Assembly: GCA_025765615.1 (NCBI GenBank)
Contig: JAIVFJ010000114.1
Location: 124,001 to 188,000 of the forward strand
Length of the DNA: 64,000 nt
Direction of reading: 5' to 3'
From: Zopfochytrium polystomum
Taxonomy: Eukaryota > Chytridiomycota > Chytridiomycetes > Chytridiales > Chytridiaceae
Translations under genes and position numbers: made by a program
The notes under the pieces: model-generated
What the model saw: the letters and a program-made list of their open reading frames with translations, nothing else
Database searches by the model: none
What the model was told of the DNA's origin: nothing
Shown: in pieces, positions 31,875-43,390 of the stretch
Numbering within the stretch: position 1 is the stretch's first letter
How the letters are laid out: the number at the start of each line of letters is the position of its first letter

Positions 31875-33477
31875 CTGCCTTGCGTCGTCCTGGCAACAGA
31901 CCTCTGCTCTTGGTCCTCTGTTCCCCTTGCCCAATTACTCGCATCCCTCTAATTCCAAATACGGAAGTACCTAGGGCAGCCTCGCCAGCACCCCGAGATA
32001 AAGGGAAAGCACCTGAGTTTCCTCCAGTTGACCCTTGAGAAAAAGGGTAAGTTGTGGAGCAGGGTCGTATTCCAAAGGAACTTATGGACCTTGATGCGAC
32101 ACCAAAGCCCTCTGATGGTCGTGATGCTCGTACGTCAGAGCCAGACGAGCATACTGATGAACCAGGTGCCAAGAAGGAGTAGAAGCAGCCCAAACCCCAG
32201 TATGAACAGTCTGAGCCTCTTTCGAACATCAAGATTCCACCGTTGCTCCAAGAAGTCAAGATCAGGGCCAAGGTGGAAGTTAACTGTTTGGAGCTTTTCC
32301 AACTGTGTCCTCCGTGTCAAACAATTATGGTCCATTTGCTTCGGTAAACATGTTCAACCTCCTTGAACGAGTTCAGTGGTTTGAAGACCTTCCTGAGTGG
32401 CATCAGCGTCACGTGTTGAAGAACACCTGAACCCTTCCACCAGGAATGCAGAAGGCGAAAGTTAAAGTGGTTAGAGTTGATGCCACTGTGGGAAGGGGAT
32501 GTCGATTAAGTGTGAATGGGCGAAGTCGTAAAAACTGGAAGATCAGAGGTTAGTTCCGTCTAATCAATCTCGATGGAAAATAGCACAATCGCTACGAAAC
32601 TCGGCGGACAGGTAAAAATGTAATGAAATCTTTCCGCACTACTAACGCTACCTGCGCTCGTAGCTGGGGAGGTTCTGGTCCAAAATTCGGAAATTGGAAA
32701 TTACTTTGGCAAGTGCGTCAGCGACCGTCAGCACAAGGGGAACAATAATCACTGCTTGTGATTACCTATCCAAACCAAAGAGATTCTCTACTAACATCAT
32801 GCAAGCGAAATCAACAAAATGGGAGTAAACACTTTTGGCAAGACCTTCAGCACAAGGAGAAACAATAATCACCGCTTGTGATTACCTAGCCAAAAGAGTG
32901 GGGTAAGCATAGAATTTGATACTGCTCGGCAGTTTGGTCAAGATAGGATATTTTGGGTTCCATCCCAACCCCAACGCAACCGGGGGCACCCAAACCGGAA
33001 CCCAACCGCAACCAGCCGATTTGCGCAAAACCACCAACCTGAACTGGTTAACGGGGTTTATAACCTTACCTAACCTGCCAAACTGGATTTTACACATGTT
33101 TTGCATTGAAATCCAGGTTAAACCAGCGGTTAAACCTAACCTCTGGTTATGAAATTCTTCTAACCTTTTCCAATCCCTATCCTAACTCAGCTCTGGCTTG
33201 GGAAAAAGTCACTTATCCTTACCGGAAAACTCCCAGTTTGGGTTAGGATCACAGTTAAAACTGGGTAACCGCCGAGCCTCAGGATTTGAAACCCTACACC
33301 AGAGCATCACGGTCAGCGCTGAGAAAAGTTGTCTCTCGCAGCTGCCCTCGGTGAATATCATTTGAGTTGGTTGCTGGTATTTGTTTGCTTCCGTAAGAAG
33401 TCCCGTTGTAATTAAATCTCCGCTGGTTGTTTGAAGAAAAAAATATCTTGGTTATAATGCAATTCGCTGCTGCAAAA
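31875..33477 (+). other. Gene-poor stretch with AACC-rich degenerate repeat
   Basis: At 32940-33150 the sequence is a degenerate (AACCC/AACCG)n-like pattern (CCCAACCGCAACC, GGTTAAACCTAACC). The stretch at 32030-32370 has an open frame with KIPPLLQEVKIRAKVEVN-like composition that may be decayed coding DNA; I recognise no family. Confidence 0.5.
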
Positions 33478-33563
33478 GCTGCCGTGGCGCAACTGGTTAG
33501 CGCGTGCGGCTGTTAGCCACTACAGATTACCGCAAGGTTGGTGGTTCGAGTCCACCCGGTAGC
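33478..33563 (+). tRNA. tRNA-Asn(GTT) with intron
   Basis: 86 nt including a 13-nt intron after position 37. The acceptor pairs GCTGCCG with CGGTAGC. The anticodon stem TGCGG/CCGCA encloses CTGTTAA (GTT). The T arm is intact. This is the sound copy; 13829-13915 is a diverged sister. Confidence 0.9.
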
Positions 33564-34305
33564 GATTTAGTCTTTTCGATTTGCTACATCCATGGTTTCA
33601 GATTTAGAACAGCCTCGGTCCACACGTTTTTCGTGTGAAAACAGCAGCGGGGAAATTGTATATATTAGGTGTTCGCAAACAGAACGAATCCATAAAGTGA
33701 GAACAACAACACAAAAAAAAAAAGAGTGGAAGAGAGTGGGAAAGAGAACGTTTCCATAGACACGGGGGTGGGGCGGGGGAAATCAAACGAAGAGAAAAAA
33801 AATTAACACGAGCCGAGAAGAGGAGCAAGGCCGGCCCCGCTATCAAATGTTCAGGTATGTTGGCCCTACGATTTCAAATAGGCGAGGCAAGGTAACGCCC
33901 TGTCGACGAAGCGTCTCCGTTCGTCTTCACTCCTTCGCCCGCGCCTCCCCAGCTTGACAGCGATCTTGAACGTTTCCTTTCTTTTCATTTTTTTTTCCTT
34001 CTTTTTTCTTAGCCTGGCGACTCTAGCAAGAGCGGGGAGCGTAGAGAGAGGCCGAGCGGAGAGACGGGGGTGTGTGTTGGCGGTGCTGGTGGGTGGGTGG
34101 GTCGGTGGTTGGTGCGTCCCAATTTCCGCCAAGCTTGTTTTCACGAGATGTTGGCCCAGTATTTTCGCTCGCGCCAGGACAGCTGGAACTCGACGACGTA
34201 GAGGGCGGTGACGCACATGCCGATGATGACGCTGGTATGCGGAGGGAGGGAGGGGGCCGTCCGTGTTAGGTGGCAAGAAGTAAAAACAAAAAATTCCACC
34301 ACTTC

Positions 34306-34345
<40 letters not shown>

Positions 34346-34360
34346 TCCCCCCCAACTCAA
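33564..34360 (+). other. Gene-free stretch with poly-A tract
   Basis: An A33 tract at about 34308-34340 precedes the downstream gene's 3' end. No gene found. Confidence 0.55.
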
Positions 34361-36242
34361 CTATTGCACAATGGCGCCCGAGGCCCACACGTAAAACCCG
34401 GACATGCCGACGGGCATGCACGCGCCGGCGACCTTGACGGCCACAAAGATGCTGACACTGACGACCATGGCGGTGAGGGAGAGCGCGAGCATGTCGCGGA
34501 TGGAGCGCAGCTCGCCGATGCGGATCTCGCGCTCGATGGTTTCGAGCGGGGACAGGTCAGGTACGGCGGGGACTGGTGGGGGCCGTCGCGCGAGGGAGGG
34601 GGATCCGGCGCCGGAGGAGGAGGCGGTTGTGGCGGCCGAGTTTCTGCGCGGGGGAGGCGGGTAGGAGGATTTTCGGGAGGAGGAGGAGGAAGAGGAGGTT
34701 GGGGCGGAGGAAGGGTTTGTTGATGGGGAGGAGGGAGTGACAGAGGTTGGGGATGCCGCGGGGAAGTACGGGGCTGCGGCGGCCTGCTGGGCGCGGGCGG
34801 CGTCGAGTTGGATGCGGAGGAGCTCTTCTTGCTGCAGCTCCCAGAGGCGCTGCTGGCCGTTGACGGTGAAGAAGCCGCGGCCCTCGGCTTTTGCGGTGAT
34901 TTGCTGCTGCAGCTCGAAGTATGACTTTGGCGGGTGGCCGGGGAGCGGGGGGGGCGGCGGGGCGGATTGGAGGTGGGAGGAGAGGCGCGGGTCGAGAATT
35001 GAGGCGGAGGAGGCGGAGATGGAGGAGGAGACGCGGCCAGGGAGGTGCGGGTCTGGGTTGCGGAGGAGGGAGGCGGCGCCGGCGGGTTTCCCGGCGGCCA
35101 TCATCGCGGGGTGGTTTGCGGCGGCGATCATTGCGGCGGTGGTGCCCGCGCGCGGCGGGGCGTCGTGGCCGCCGCCGCCAACGCCCCGTGAGTCGTTGTC
35201 GGCGGTGCGGGAGCGGAGGAGCATTTCTGGACCGAGGTAGGTTTTGAGGGCTTTTTCAAAGACGACTTTTGCGGCGTAGACGAACGCGAGGTCGGACAGG
35301 GTGAAGAGCGAGGCGAGGGTGGCGTCGGTCCAGTTTGGGTAGTCGTGGGCGCGCTCGAGGGCGACGACCTTATCCGCGTCCGTCTCGCGCTGGATCTGGT
35401 CTTCGACGATGCCGAGCCAGGTGAGGGCGAAACCGTCGAGGGTGGGGAGAATCGGGGTGAGCCAGAGGAGGAGGAGCAGGAGGCGGAGGTTCTTGACGTG
35501 ACCGATCATGGGGAGGAGGAAGGCGCGCATGAAGAGGCAGATGGCTAGGCCGTAGAGGGCAGTGGAGAGCCCCTGGAAATGCCTACGAGCGAAGAGAGAG
35601 TAGTGAAGGAAGGAATGTTTAGAGTTCAGAGAAGGGGAGAGAATATCGCCCATACTGATATAGAAGCGGTTGGCGCTGGTTAAAGTAGAGCAAGGAAATC
35701 GCGTTGGTAGCGGACACGAGGATCGAAACGAAGATGCAGCTCTCCATCGTTGTCATTCCCGCAATCATCTTGCGGCCTCGGTTCGGGGAGAGGCGGAACC
35801 TCACGAACAGGAGGACGATCCCGACCAAGGTCAACACGAACAAGGCGATCGCGATGGCCATGACTGTTCTTTCAAGTATCAGCCAGCTGGAACCGTTGAA
35901 TGGATGGATGGAGTTAGGGCGAACCTGTGGCGTTGAAGATGGGGCTGGCGAAGGATCCGAAGCAGGCGAGGGAGTAGTTTTGGCGGCATTCGGCTGGTGG
36001 TAGTGGAGGGAATAGAACATTGGATGGGTGTCCAAAAAGGTACGGAGGGAGGGGTACGAGATTAGAGAGTGTGCAGCCGGTGGGGCAGTCGGTTCGTCAA
36101 GGCAGTGTGGTAGGAGTCGAAGTGAGTGGGTGGGTAGAAGGGTTAGGAATGAATGAAAGGGAGAGAGTGATTGAGCACCTGGGTCATGCGGCAGCGTCGG
36201 CGGCGGCGTCGGCGTCGGTGTCGGCGACGCCGGCGACGCCAT
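34361..36242 (-). CDS. Seven-span-like membrane protein, copy B
   Basis: Paralogue of 17193-18600. The well supported part is exon ...-35656 (WLILERTVMAIAIALFVLTL, then MESCIFVSILVSATNAISLLYF) joined across a 73-nt intron to 35582-34361 (ALYGLAICLFMRAFLL, LLLLLLWLTPILPTLDGFAL, LASLFTLSDLAFVYAAKVVF, a Pro/Ser/Gly-rich loop of about 200 residues, LALSLTAMVVSVSIFVAVKV, GFYVWASGAIVQ). The intron sits at the same position and phase as in copy A. Upstream, a block CRQNYSLACFGSFASPIF, conserved with copy A, is in a different frame from TM1, and no clean intron joins them. The start at 36242 is therefore uncertain. Confidence 0.7.
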
Positions 36243-37439
36243 CTTTTTTTATTTTTTATTCTTTGCTTTTTTCTTTTCTTTCCTGTTTTTGCTCCTTCTT
36301 TCGACGTTTTGTTTTTGTCTTCTCTCTAGCTTTGTGTCGTGTCGCTCTTTTTTGATTTTTGAGTTTATTCTCTTTTTTCGGGTTTTTGATTTTCCCGCCC
36401 ATTTCTTATTCGTTCAATTTCCCGTCAATCGACGGAAACAAACGGCACTTGCCGTTTTTGGAAAAACAAGATAAATGGTTTTTTGGTTGGCTTCCGCGCA
36501 TGCCCCACCGACAGGGAGAGCCTCAGCTGACTGGCATATATGCTCCGAGCTCCCAGTACATGCTACACGGGCCAGCGCACAGAGACAGACCTGATTGATC
36601 TAGCAGGCAGACAGACAGACAGACAAACGATAAAATCAGGCAGACAGAAAGACGGAAAGATATTAATTTGCACACACGAATCAATAACTGCCCAAACAGG
36701 AAAACAAAAAAAAATCAAGAAAGGGAAAACAAAAAACCAAACTATAAAACAAAACGCAGGCAACCTATTCATTCCAACAACCAATCACCGCGCGGCACAA
36801 GGGAGCAAAAACAATTGCAGAGACAAACAAGACAGACACACAGCCTCTTGGAAAAATCAGTTGAAAAGGGACAAAAAAAAATGTAACATTATTGAAAAGG
36901 CTTGCAGAAATTTGACAAGGCTCACTTTCATACAGCTTTGGAGGGGTGGGAGAGTGGGGGGAACTATCAGTTCGTTGTTTGTTCGGCGACGACGAAGTAA
37001 AAAAAAAAAAAGGGGGGGGGGGGGGGGAGTGGGTGCTAATGACAGGGAAAGCTTTCCAACGGCGGTGTACATATGTTACATATTTTTCGTGTCAAAACAA
37101 GTCAAAGACTGGCGGGGTTTGGCTTTTATGCCTGAAGCTCGGGGCAGCAAGGGGTGAGGAAGAAAGAAAAAAAAACCAGCGCGGGAAGGACAAAGGATAC
37201 GAGCGAAAGCAAGAGTCTCTCGAAAACCGGATACTGGGAGCGATGAAGAGGACACACTCACACAAACACACACACACACACACACACACTCACACACACG
37301 CAAACAAAAGTGAAAACAGATTCGAAAACGCAGGGGAATTGGGTAGGGGAAACGAGAAAAGTAGCGAACAGAGCGAGGGATCGAAACGCACACACAAACA
37401 CACACACGAGAAAAAAAAGGAAAATAAAGGGCAACCCCT
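36243..37439 (+). other. Gene-free stretch with simple repeats
   Basis: T-rich, GACA-like (36606-36640) and CA-rich (37252-37300, 37388-37406) tracts plus a G run at 37012-37027. No gene. Confidence 0.55.
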
Positions 37440-38612
37440 TCAGAGCGCCGCAACGGCGGCGGCGGCGGCGTTCAGCTTGGCCATGAGCGCGTCGTACGAG
37501 GGGTCGGTGGCGGCGACGACGTACGCCGCGTCGACGAGGGCCAGCATCTGCGCGTTCTTGACGAGGGCCTGGGCGGCCGCGATCTTTGTCTGGACGTCGG
37601 CGACGGTAGCCGCGATCTGGGCCGCAACGTCGACGGCGGAGGCGCCTGTGCCGGCCCCGGCGGCGGCGGCCGGGGCGACGACGCCGGCCGCGGCAAAGTC
37701 GTCTGCTTCAAAGTCGCCGCCGACAGGGGCTGGGGCCGTGACGGGGGCCGGGGCTGGGGCAGGGGCTGGGGTCGGGGTGGCGGTGGCGGGCTTTGAGCGC
37801 GTGCTGAGCGGGGCGACAGGTGGGGGGGGCGGCAGCGGCGAGGCCGGCGCCCGTGGATTGTATGGTGACGGGGGCCAGCATCATCCACGGGGTCTCTTCG
37901 CTGCCGGTGGAGATGACCATGTTCACTTGCACGGGTCCAGCGTCGGCGGCCTGGGTCGATTCGAGTGAAACATGAGTGTGAGTGAACATGTGTGTGTGGG
38001 CGAGTGTTTGTGGCAACGCAGGGTACCATAAAAAAATATGTATATATATAAAAATAAAAAAATAAAATAAAAAAAAAAAGAAATCAAGAAACAGAAGGCG
38101 CGAATATTTACCGGTGGCGTCCACATCAGCGTCTGAATGTTAGTGGCAGGCACGGGCGCCGCGTGGGTAACAGTGCTTTCAGGCGCCTCGTTCATGACGG
38201 TCCCCAACTGGCAGCTGGGCACTGTCTGCGGGCGCAGGCCGTTGGTTGCAATGTCAAACTTGCCGACGTGGGTCTCGCTGAAGCCAGTGGCGGCGTTGGG
38301 GTTGTTGACCTGCTTGACGTAGGTGAGGATGCCGCCGCGGGCAAAGTTGGAGAGGCCGGCGACCTGGATGGCGAGCGGGGCGGCGGCGCCCGGCGTGTAG
38401 GTGGCGGGGGCGACGATGCTGAAGCCGAGCTGGGCCATGCCGATCTCGTGGCCCATGGTGATGACGGTGACGTTGATTTTGCAGCGCGGCGCGCCGGTGG
38501 GGAGGGCGGCGACGTTGGTGGTGGAGAGGGGTGACAAGAGCGCGAAGAGAACGAGGAGGAGGAGGAACGGGACGAGCAAGGCGGGCGAGGATGCTGGATT
38601 GCGCAGAGTCAT
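37440..38612 (-). CDS. Secreted Reeler-domain protein
   Basis: Exon 1 is 38612-38112 and exon 2 is 37950-37440, with a 161-nt intron. Exon 1 starts with a signal peptide (LLVPFLLLLVLFALLS) and holds most of a Reeler-like domain: GAPRCKINVTVITMGHE, YTPGAAAPLAIQV, FARGGILTYVKQV, LMWTPP. Exon 2 continues with VQVNMVISTG. The frame is then lost at the G8 run at 37822-37829. Past that run another frame gives a Pro/Ala-rich stretch (APAPAPAPAPVT) and an Ala-rich C-terminal helix ending at the TGA at 37440. The most likely reading is one gene with a homopolymer error. Reeler domains occur in secreted fungal and animal surface proteins; no enzyme activity is expected. The ATG at 38612 is chosen because it directly precedes the signal peptide. 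Confidence 0.7.
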
Positions 38613-39742
38613 GATTGTATTTCTTTTTTGGTGTGGGTTGTGGTTGCTCTTTGTTCTTGAATGTTGGTGTGGAGAGAGAGCGAGAAAGAGCACGAGAAGA
38701 GCGTAGAGATTGAGAGTGAGTGTTTGCTGTTGACGGGTGGGTGGTGGGCGGGGAGGGTTTTATAGTTGAAGGTCGGGAGTGCGTGTGTAAGAGAGAGAAA
38801 GGGAGAGAGAGAGAGTCAGAGAGAGAGAGAGTGTGTGTGTGTGTGGGTGTGTGTGTTTGCAGGCGGGAAGCAGTCAAACAAAAGGCCTCCCGACTGGCGA
38901 CCGACCCACCAATGAATGAGTAATACGACGAGCGACGCGAGCGAAAAGAAAGAGGGAAAACTTAATAATAAAATAAAATAAAAGAAAGTGCAATGCAATA
39001 CCCACAACAAACAACGCACATATCAACCCAGGCGGACGGGCGGGCAAATCGATTTTTTGTGTCTCCCTTGCTGGATTTGGAAAGCACCTGCGGCCAACTA
39101 CAAAAGCGCCACAAAGCGACATCGGTGTGGGGTGGGGTTCAGGCAGGCAGGCAGGCAGGCACGGCCGCGGCTGGTTAATGGTGTCTTCGCTTTTAGAAGC
39201 GATGTGAGGCAAACAAACAGACCAATTTCGTTTTTCAAAGCCAATGCAAAAACGGGAGCACTGCGGCGAACTTGCGGAAGCGAGAGCCAGATTTATTTCT
39301 CTTTTTGGTTGGCCAATTTCCCATCGTCCTCCCTCGATTTGGTGTGTGCATGAAAAGTCAAAGCGCCTCATCTGCACGAAAAGAGACAGATTGGAATTTT
39401 TTTCTGGCTGGCTTTGGCGTGCGAGTTGCAGATGGAGTGTTTCGCATGTCAGATGCGGAACCCAAAAAAAAAGGCAGGAAAAATCAGATGACCAGACCAT
39501 TTGTGACAAAGGCCGAAAAATCCCTCCCTGCCTAAAAAATGTCGAGTCACTGTCTCTGTTCTGTCACTGTCTCTGTCTCTGCTCTCTCTCTCTCTCTCTG
39601 TTGGTTCTCCCCCTCTGTCTCCCTCCCTCCCCTCCACTCCCTCCCTCCACTCCCTCTCGCAAGGAACCGCAAAACGCAAAACGCACCACGTCACTCACTC
39701 CGGTCAATCCCTTCACTCACTCGCTCACTTCATTCACTTCGC
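38613..39742 (+). other. Gene-free stretch between divergent neighbours
   Basis: GAGA/TG tracts at 38790-38855 lie in the likely promoter of the Reeler gene. CT-rich sequence at 39540-39660. No gene. Confidence 0.55.
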
Positions 39743-41340
39743 TCACTCGCCGCCGCCCGCCGCCGCCCACCGCCCCACCCGCAGCCTCACCCTGCCCCTC
39801 GCCGCCCTCGCCCATCGCTCCGCCAGCCCCGCCACCAGCCCGACGTCGCCCACCCCGTAGTGCTCCCTCAAGCACCCGTCCTCCACCCGCACAAACGCGT
39901 CCCCAAGCACCGTCAGCAACCTCTGCCGCCGCCGCTCCTCCTCGCCTGCCTCCTCCCGCTCGCTTTCCTCCCCGCCCTCGTACGCCCCAGCAACATCATC
40001 ATCAAGAACGGCCGCCGCCCACGCCCCGCCGAACGCGACGACCTCGGCGTCCGGGACCGCCGCCGCCGCCGCCGCGGGGCGCCCCGGGTGCGGCTTGACG
40101 AGGACCGTGCGCAGCGTGCGCGTCAAGGCCGGCAGCAGCGCCGCGGCGAGCGCGGCGAGCGGGTGGCGGGGGCGGCGACCGCGGCCGCCGTCATTCTCCT
40201 CTTCCCCCGCCGCCTCACCGTCTGCCCCTCCTCCGGCCGGCTCCGCCATCGCGTCCATCGTAATTGCAAGGTGGGCGAGCCGGGGCAGGTACTTAAAAAT
40301 GCCCGCGAGCGAGACGGGGCGGTGGTCGCCGTCGCCGCTGTCGGCGGCTTGGTGGTGGACGTACGACAGGTCGAGGGTCGTGAGTGCGTGCAGCGGGGCG
40401 GCGCCGAGTGCGTTTGCGAGCGCGGCGGGGGACAGGAAGACGGGCGGGTTGTACGGGTTGCGGGGGCTGAACGTGCAGCGGATGGCCAGTTCGCGGCGCG
40501 ACGACCGCGGCGGCGGGGGGCGGGAGGACGCGATGACGAGGGTGCGGAGGCTGGGCAGGAGGTTTGGGTCGAAGACGCGTGCGAGCGGGGCGTTGCTGGA
40601 GAGTCGCGGGCGGCGGAGGATGAGCGTGTGAAGGCCGTGTTGCGTCGATTTACAGCCGGCGACGTTCGCGCTCCTGAGACCGAGGATGCCCGCGAGGGTG
40701 TCGTCGTCGACAGGCGCCGCGACGTCGAGGACGCGGAGGGCGGGGCAGAGCGGGAGGGCGAGGGGTAAGGCGCCGAGGGCGGGGCGGAGCGGGAGGTGGA
40801 TGCGGAGGGCGCGGAGGCGCGGGCAGTGTGTGAGGAGGACGGCGAGGCCGTACTCGAGCGAGTTGGGCCGCAGAGCGCAGAGGTACGGTAGCGACGCCGG
40901 TAAGGCGTGGAGGTGGCGGCGCGGGTGGCGGCGGCGAGGTCGCGCCGGTTTGGCCAGCGGGTCTTGCGCTGGAGGGAGAACCGTCGTCGTCCGCTCCGCC
41001 GGCGGCTTTGCGGCGGCGTCCTCGTCGTTGTCGTCGTTGTGGACGACCAGCGTCGCCGACGAGGACAACTCCCCGCTCGGCATTCCTCCGCTCCACCCGC
41101 CGTCATCCCCGACCTCCGCCGCTGCCGCGACCTCTCCCCCGCCCTTCTCCACCTCCACCTCCGCCTCGTCCTCTTTCTCCTCAACAAACACCTCGGCCTC
41201 GGCCATATCCTCGCCGCCGACAAACAACCACACATCCTCCACCGCCATAACCCAGTCCGCGTACTCCCTCTCGCGCAAGACGATCGCATCCAGGAACGCG
41301 ATCCACTCGCGCGCGGTCGCGAGCGGGCGTAGCCGCGGAG

Positions 41341-41381
<41 letters not shown>

Positions 41382-41766
41382 CGTCCGACGAAAAGTCCAC
41401 GTTACAAACGAGGAACCCAAAAACAGAAAGTAGATATCGATTACTTACCCTCCACAGCACGGGGGCGCACGCGTCGAACCATGCGCGACCGCACATCATC
41501 AGTTCGCGCAGGTCCGCGGGGCACGCGGTCGCGCGGCGGCGTGCGGCGTCGGCGGCGGCGGCTACGGCGGGGACGCAGTCGATGTCGGAGGTGGCTGCGG
41601 CAGCGGCCGCCGCCGTGTCCACAAAGACCCACCGCGCGACGGCCTGGCGGATCTCAAAGGGCGGGGTCCAGGATGATGCTGCGGGCACGGGCGCGGTCGC
41701 AGCGCGGGGCGGGGTTGAGTCCTTGGTCGTTATCGTCGTCGTGTCCGTCGTTGCGGAGAGCATCAT
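39743..41766 (-). CDS. F-box/LRR-like protein
   Basis: Exon 1 is 41766-41449 and exon 2 is 41341-39743, with a 107-nt intron that contains a (GT)n tract; about 638 residues. The N-terminus resembles an F-box-like helical region (FEIRQAVARWVFVDT, ending LMMCGRAWFDACAPVLWR). The middle is acidic and low complexity. The remainder has degenerate leucine-rich units (LALPLCPALRVLDVAAP, LPSLRTLVIASS, LTTLDLSYVHH, LPRLAHLAITMDA). F-box/LRR proteins usually recruit targets to SCF ubiquitin ligases, but the F-box match is weak. No signal peptide or membrane segment. Confidence 0.65.
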
Positions 41767-42783
41767 GTTTCTTCCGTGCTTGTGTGTGTGTGTGTGTGCT
41801 GAGCTGCCCTTCGCCGCCTTTCTCGTCTTTTGCTTTCCCCCTTTGCGTTTGTTAACGAGTTCGGTGTAGACAATTTCTTTTCCGCCATTTTTTTTTTTTT
41901 TTTTTGCTTTGTTAGTCCATTGGCCTTTGGACCGCCGCGAAGACCCCCTCCCTCTATTTCTTTTTTCTTTCTCTCCACGTCGGCCCAGCTGCTTGTTTTA
42001 CAAGCCTAACCCTTATTTTCGTAATCAAGATCTCCCATCCATCGACATGAGAAAACCAAAGCAGCCGAAACCTCGCATAAACCAAGTAAAAAATCACTTC
42101 CAATCCCCATCGAAATCACCAATGTCCGTGTTCTATGTTCTAAAAACGAGATCCAACCCCCACCGCTTCGCCCAAGAAAGAGGAGCTGGTGGCGTCCATC
42201 GCCAAGAAGCAAAGACCACCGCCGTCGGGTGCCTGTCTATCGTTTAGATGAGTGCTGTTGTCAGTGTGCCAGTGAGTGCGTGTGTGTGTGTATGTGTGTG
42301 TGTGATTGGGGTCGACTCGTCTGCAGTCGGTTGTGATGTTCGCGCACTTTCTCCAAGGATTTTCAGGCCAGAGTCGACGAAAAGGCGAGGAGGACCGATG
42401 AGCCGCGGCCGCCCCGCTCCCTCCCTCCCTCCCCACCCCTGTCCCTCCACCCCGCTCCTTCGCGATATCCCACGCTCCCTTGCAGCGATCCAAGACTACG
42501 GCGGAGACGACCTCCATCTTTGCCAGTCCGACGGCGACGATGAACGATCGGTGACGAAGCCACGCAATAACAGCGCAGGCGCACGGCACCCAATCGACAG
42601 CTTCAATTGGACACAACTGCAACGCCCTACTGCTGCTGCCCTGCGCTCTCATTCGCCTGCCCACCGCCGCCCGGCAACTTCTCCAGTGTCACTAGCTGCG
42701 TACCAGTTGTCTGCTCCCCACACCAAGGCATATATTATATTAAGCCCATTGAGCCTCGTGACTGGTCTTGACGTTTTGCTCAA
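41767..42783 (+). other. Gene-free stretch
   Basis: TG-rich tracts (41784-41800, 42278-42304) and a poly-T run near 41889. Open frames here are low complexity. No gene supported. Confidence 0.5.
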
Positions 42784-42960
42784 TACCCTGTGCCAGTCAC
42801 ACTTGCCAGCAACTATTATAGCGTGCATATCGTCATTATGTATCAATAATTCATAACAGAGTTTTTTCTCTTTCTCTCCAAGTTGGGGAGAAGGACCACC
42901 CACAAACACACATCCCCACTTCATTCACTCACTCACTCACTCAGAGTAGACTGTGTACAA
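42784..42960 (+). repeat. Dispersed repeat B, copy 2
   Basis: Closely matches 9558-9740 along the full 180 bp. It directly precedes the NACHT/STAND relic. Confidence 0.75.
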
Positions 42961-43390
42961 GTTCCACTAAGAAGATCAGGATTTTCCACAAATCTGTCAA
43001 GGACTATCTGCCAACTCCTGAAAGATGCATGTTGTCTCTTCACATTGACCTGAAACGTAGTCACTCTGAATTTGCACAGCTGTGCATCAGTGCAATGAAC
43101 AAGAAACTAAAATTTAATATGTGTGACTTGCCATTTCTCAGATTTCCACTCTGAGATTCCCGATTTTGATGAGAACGTGCAGAAGGGAATCCCTGTGCAT
43201 GTTCGATACGCAGTGAAGCACTTCTCGGAGCACTGCTTGACTCAGGAGCCAATGGGCTACCCAAACACAGCTCAAATATTGAAAAGAATGTCAAAGAAGA
43301 TGGTGATGGCGATGTTGATGATAATGAAAGTTGGTTTGATGCTGAGAAAGACACTCAGGACAGCCTTATGCTTCAATCAGTGAAACTTCC
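42961..43390 (+). pseudogene. NACHT/STAND NTPase remnant
   Basis: The conceptual peptide matches the segment after the NACHT domain in fungal NLR-like (NACHT-WD40) proteins: RIFHKSVKDYLPTPERC, then DLKRSHSEFAQLCISAMNKK, LKFNMCDL, and, in another frame from 43123, SEIPDFDENVQKGIPVHVRY. There is a stop near 43155 and a frame change, and neither P-loop nor WD40 repeats are present. It is a short, dead fragment of a STAND gene. The family call is by motif recall. Confidence 0.65.

Noticed and set aside
42140..42664. 174-residue minus-strand ORF
   Set aside because: Low-complexity His/Thr end from a TG repeat and no recognisable domain or conserved block.
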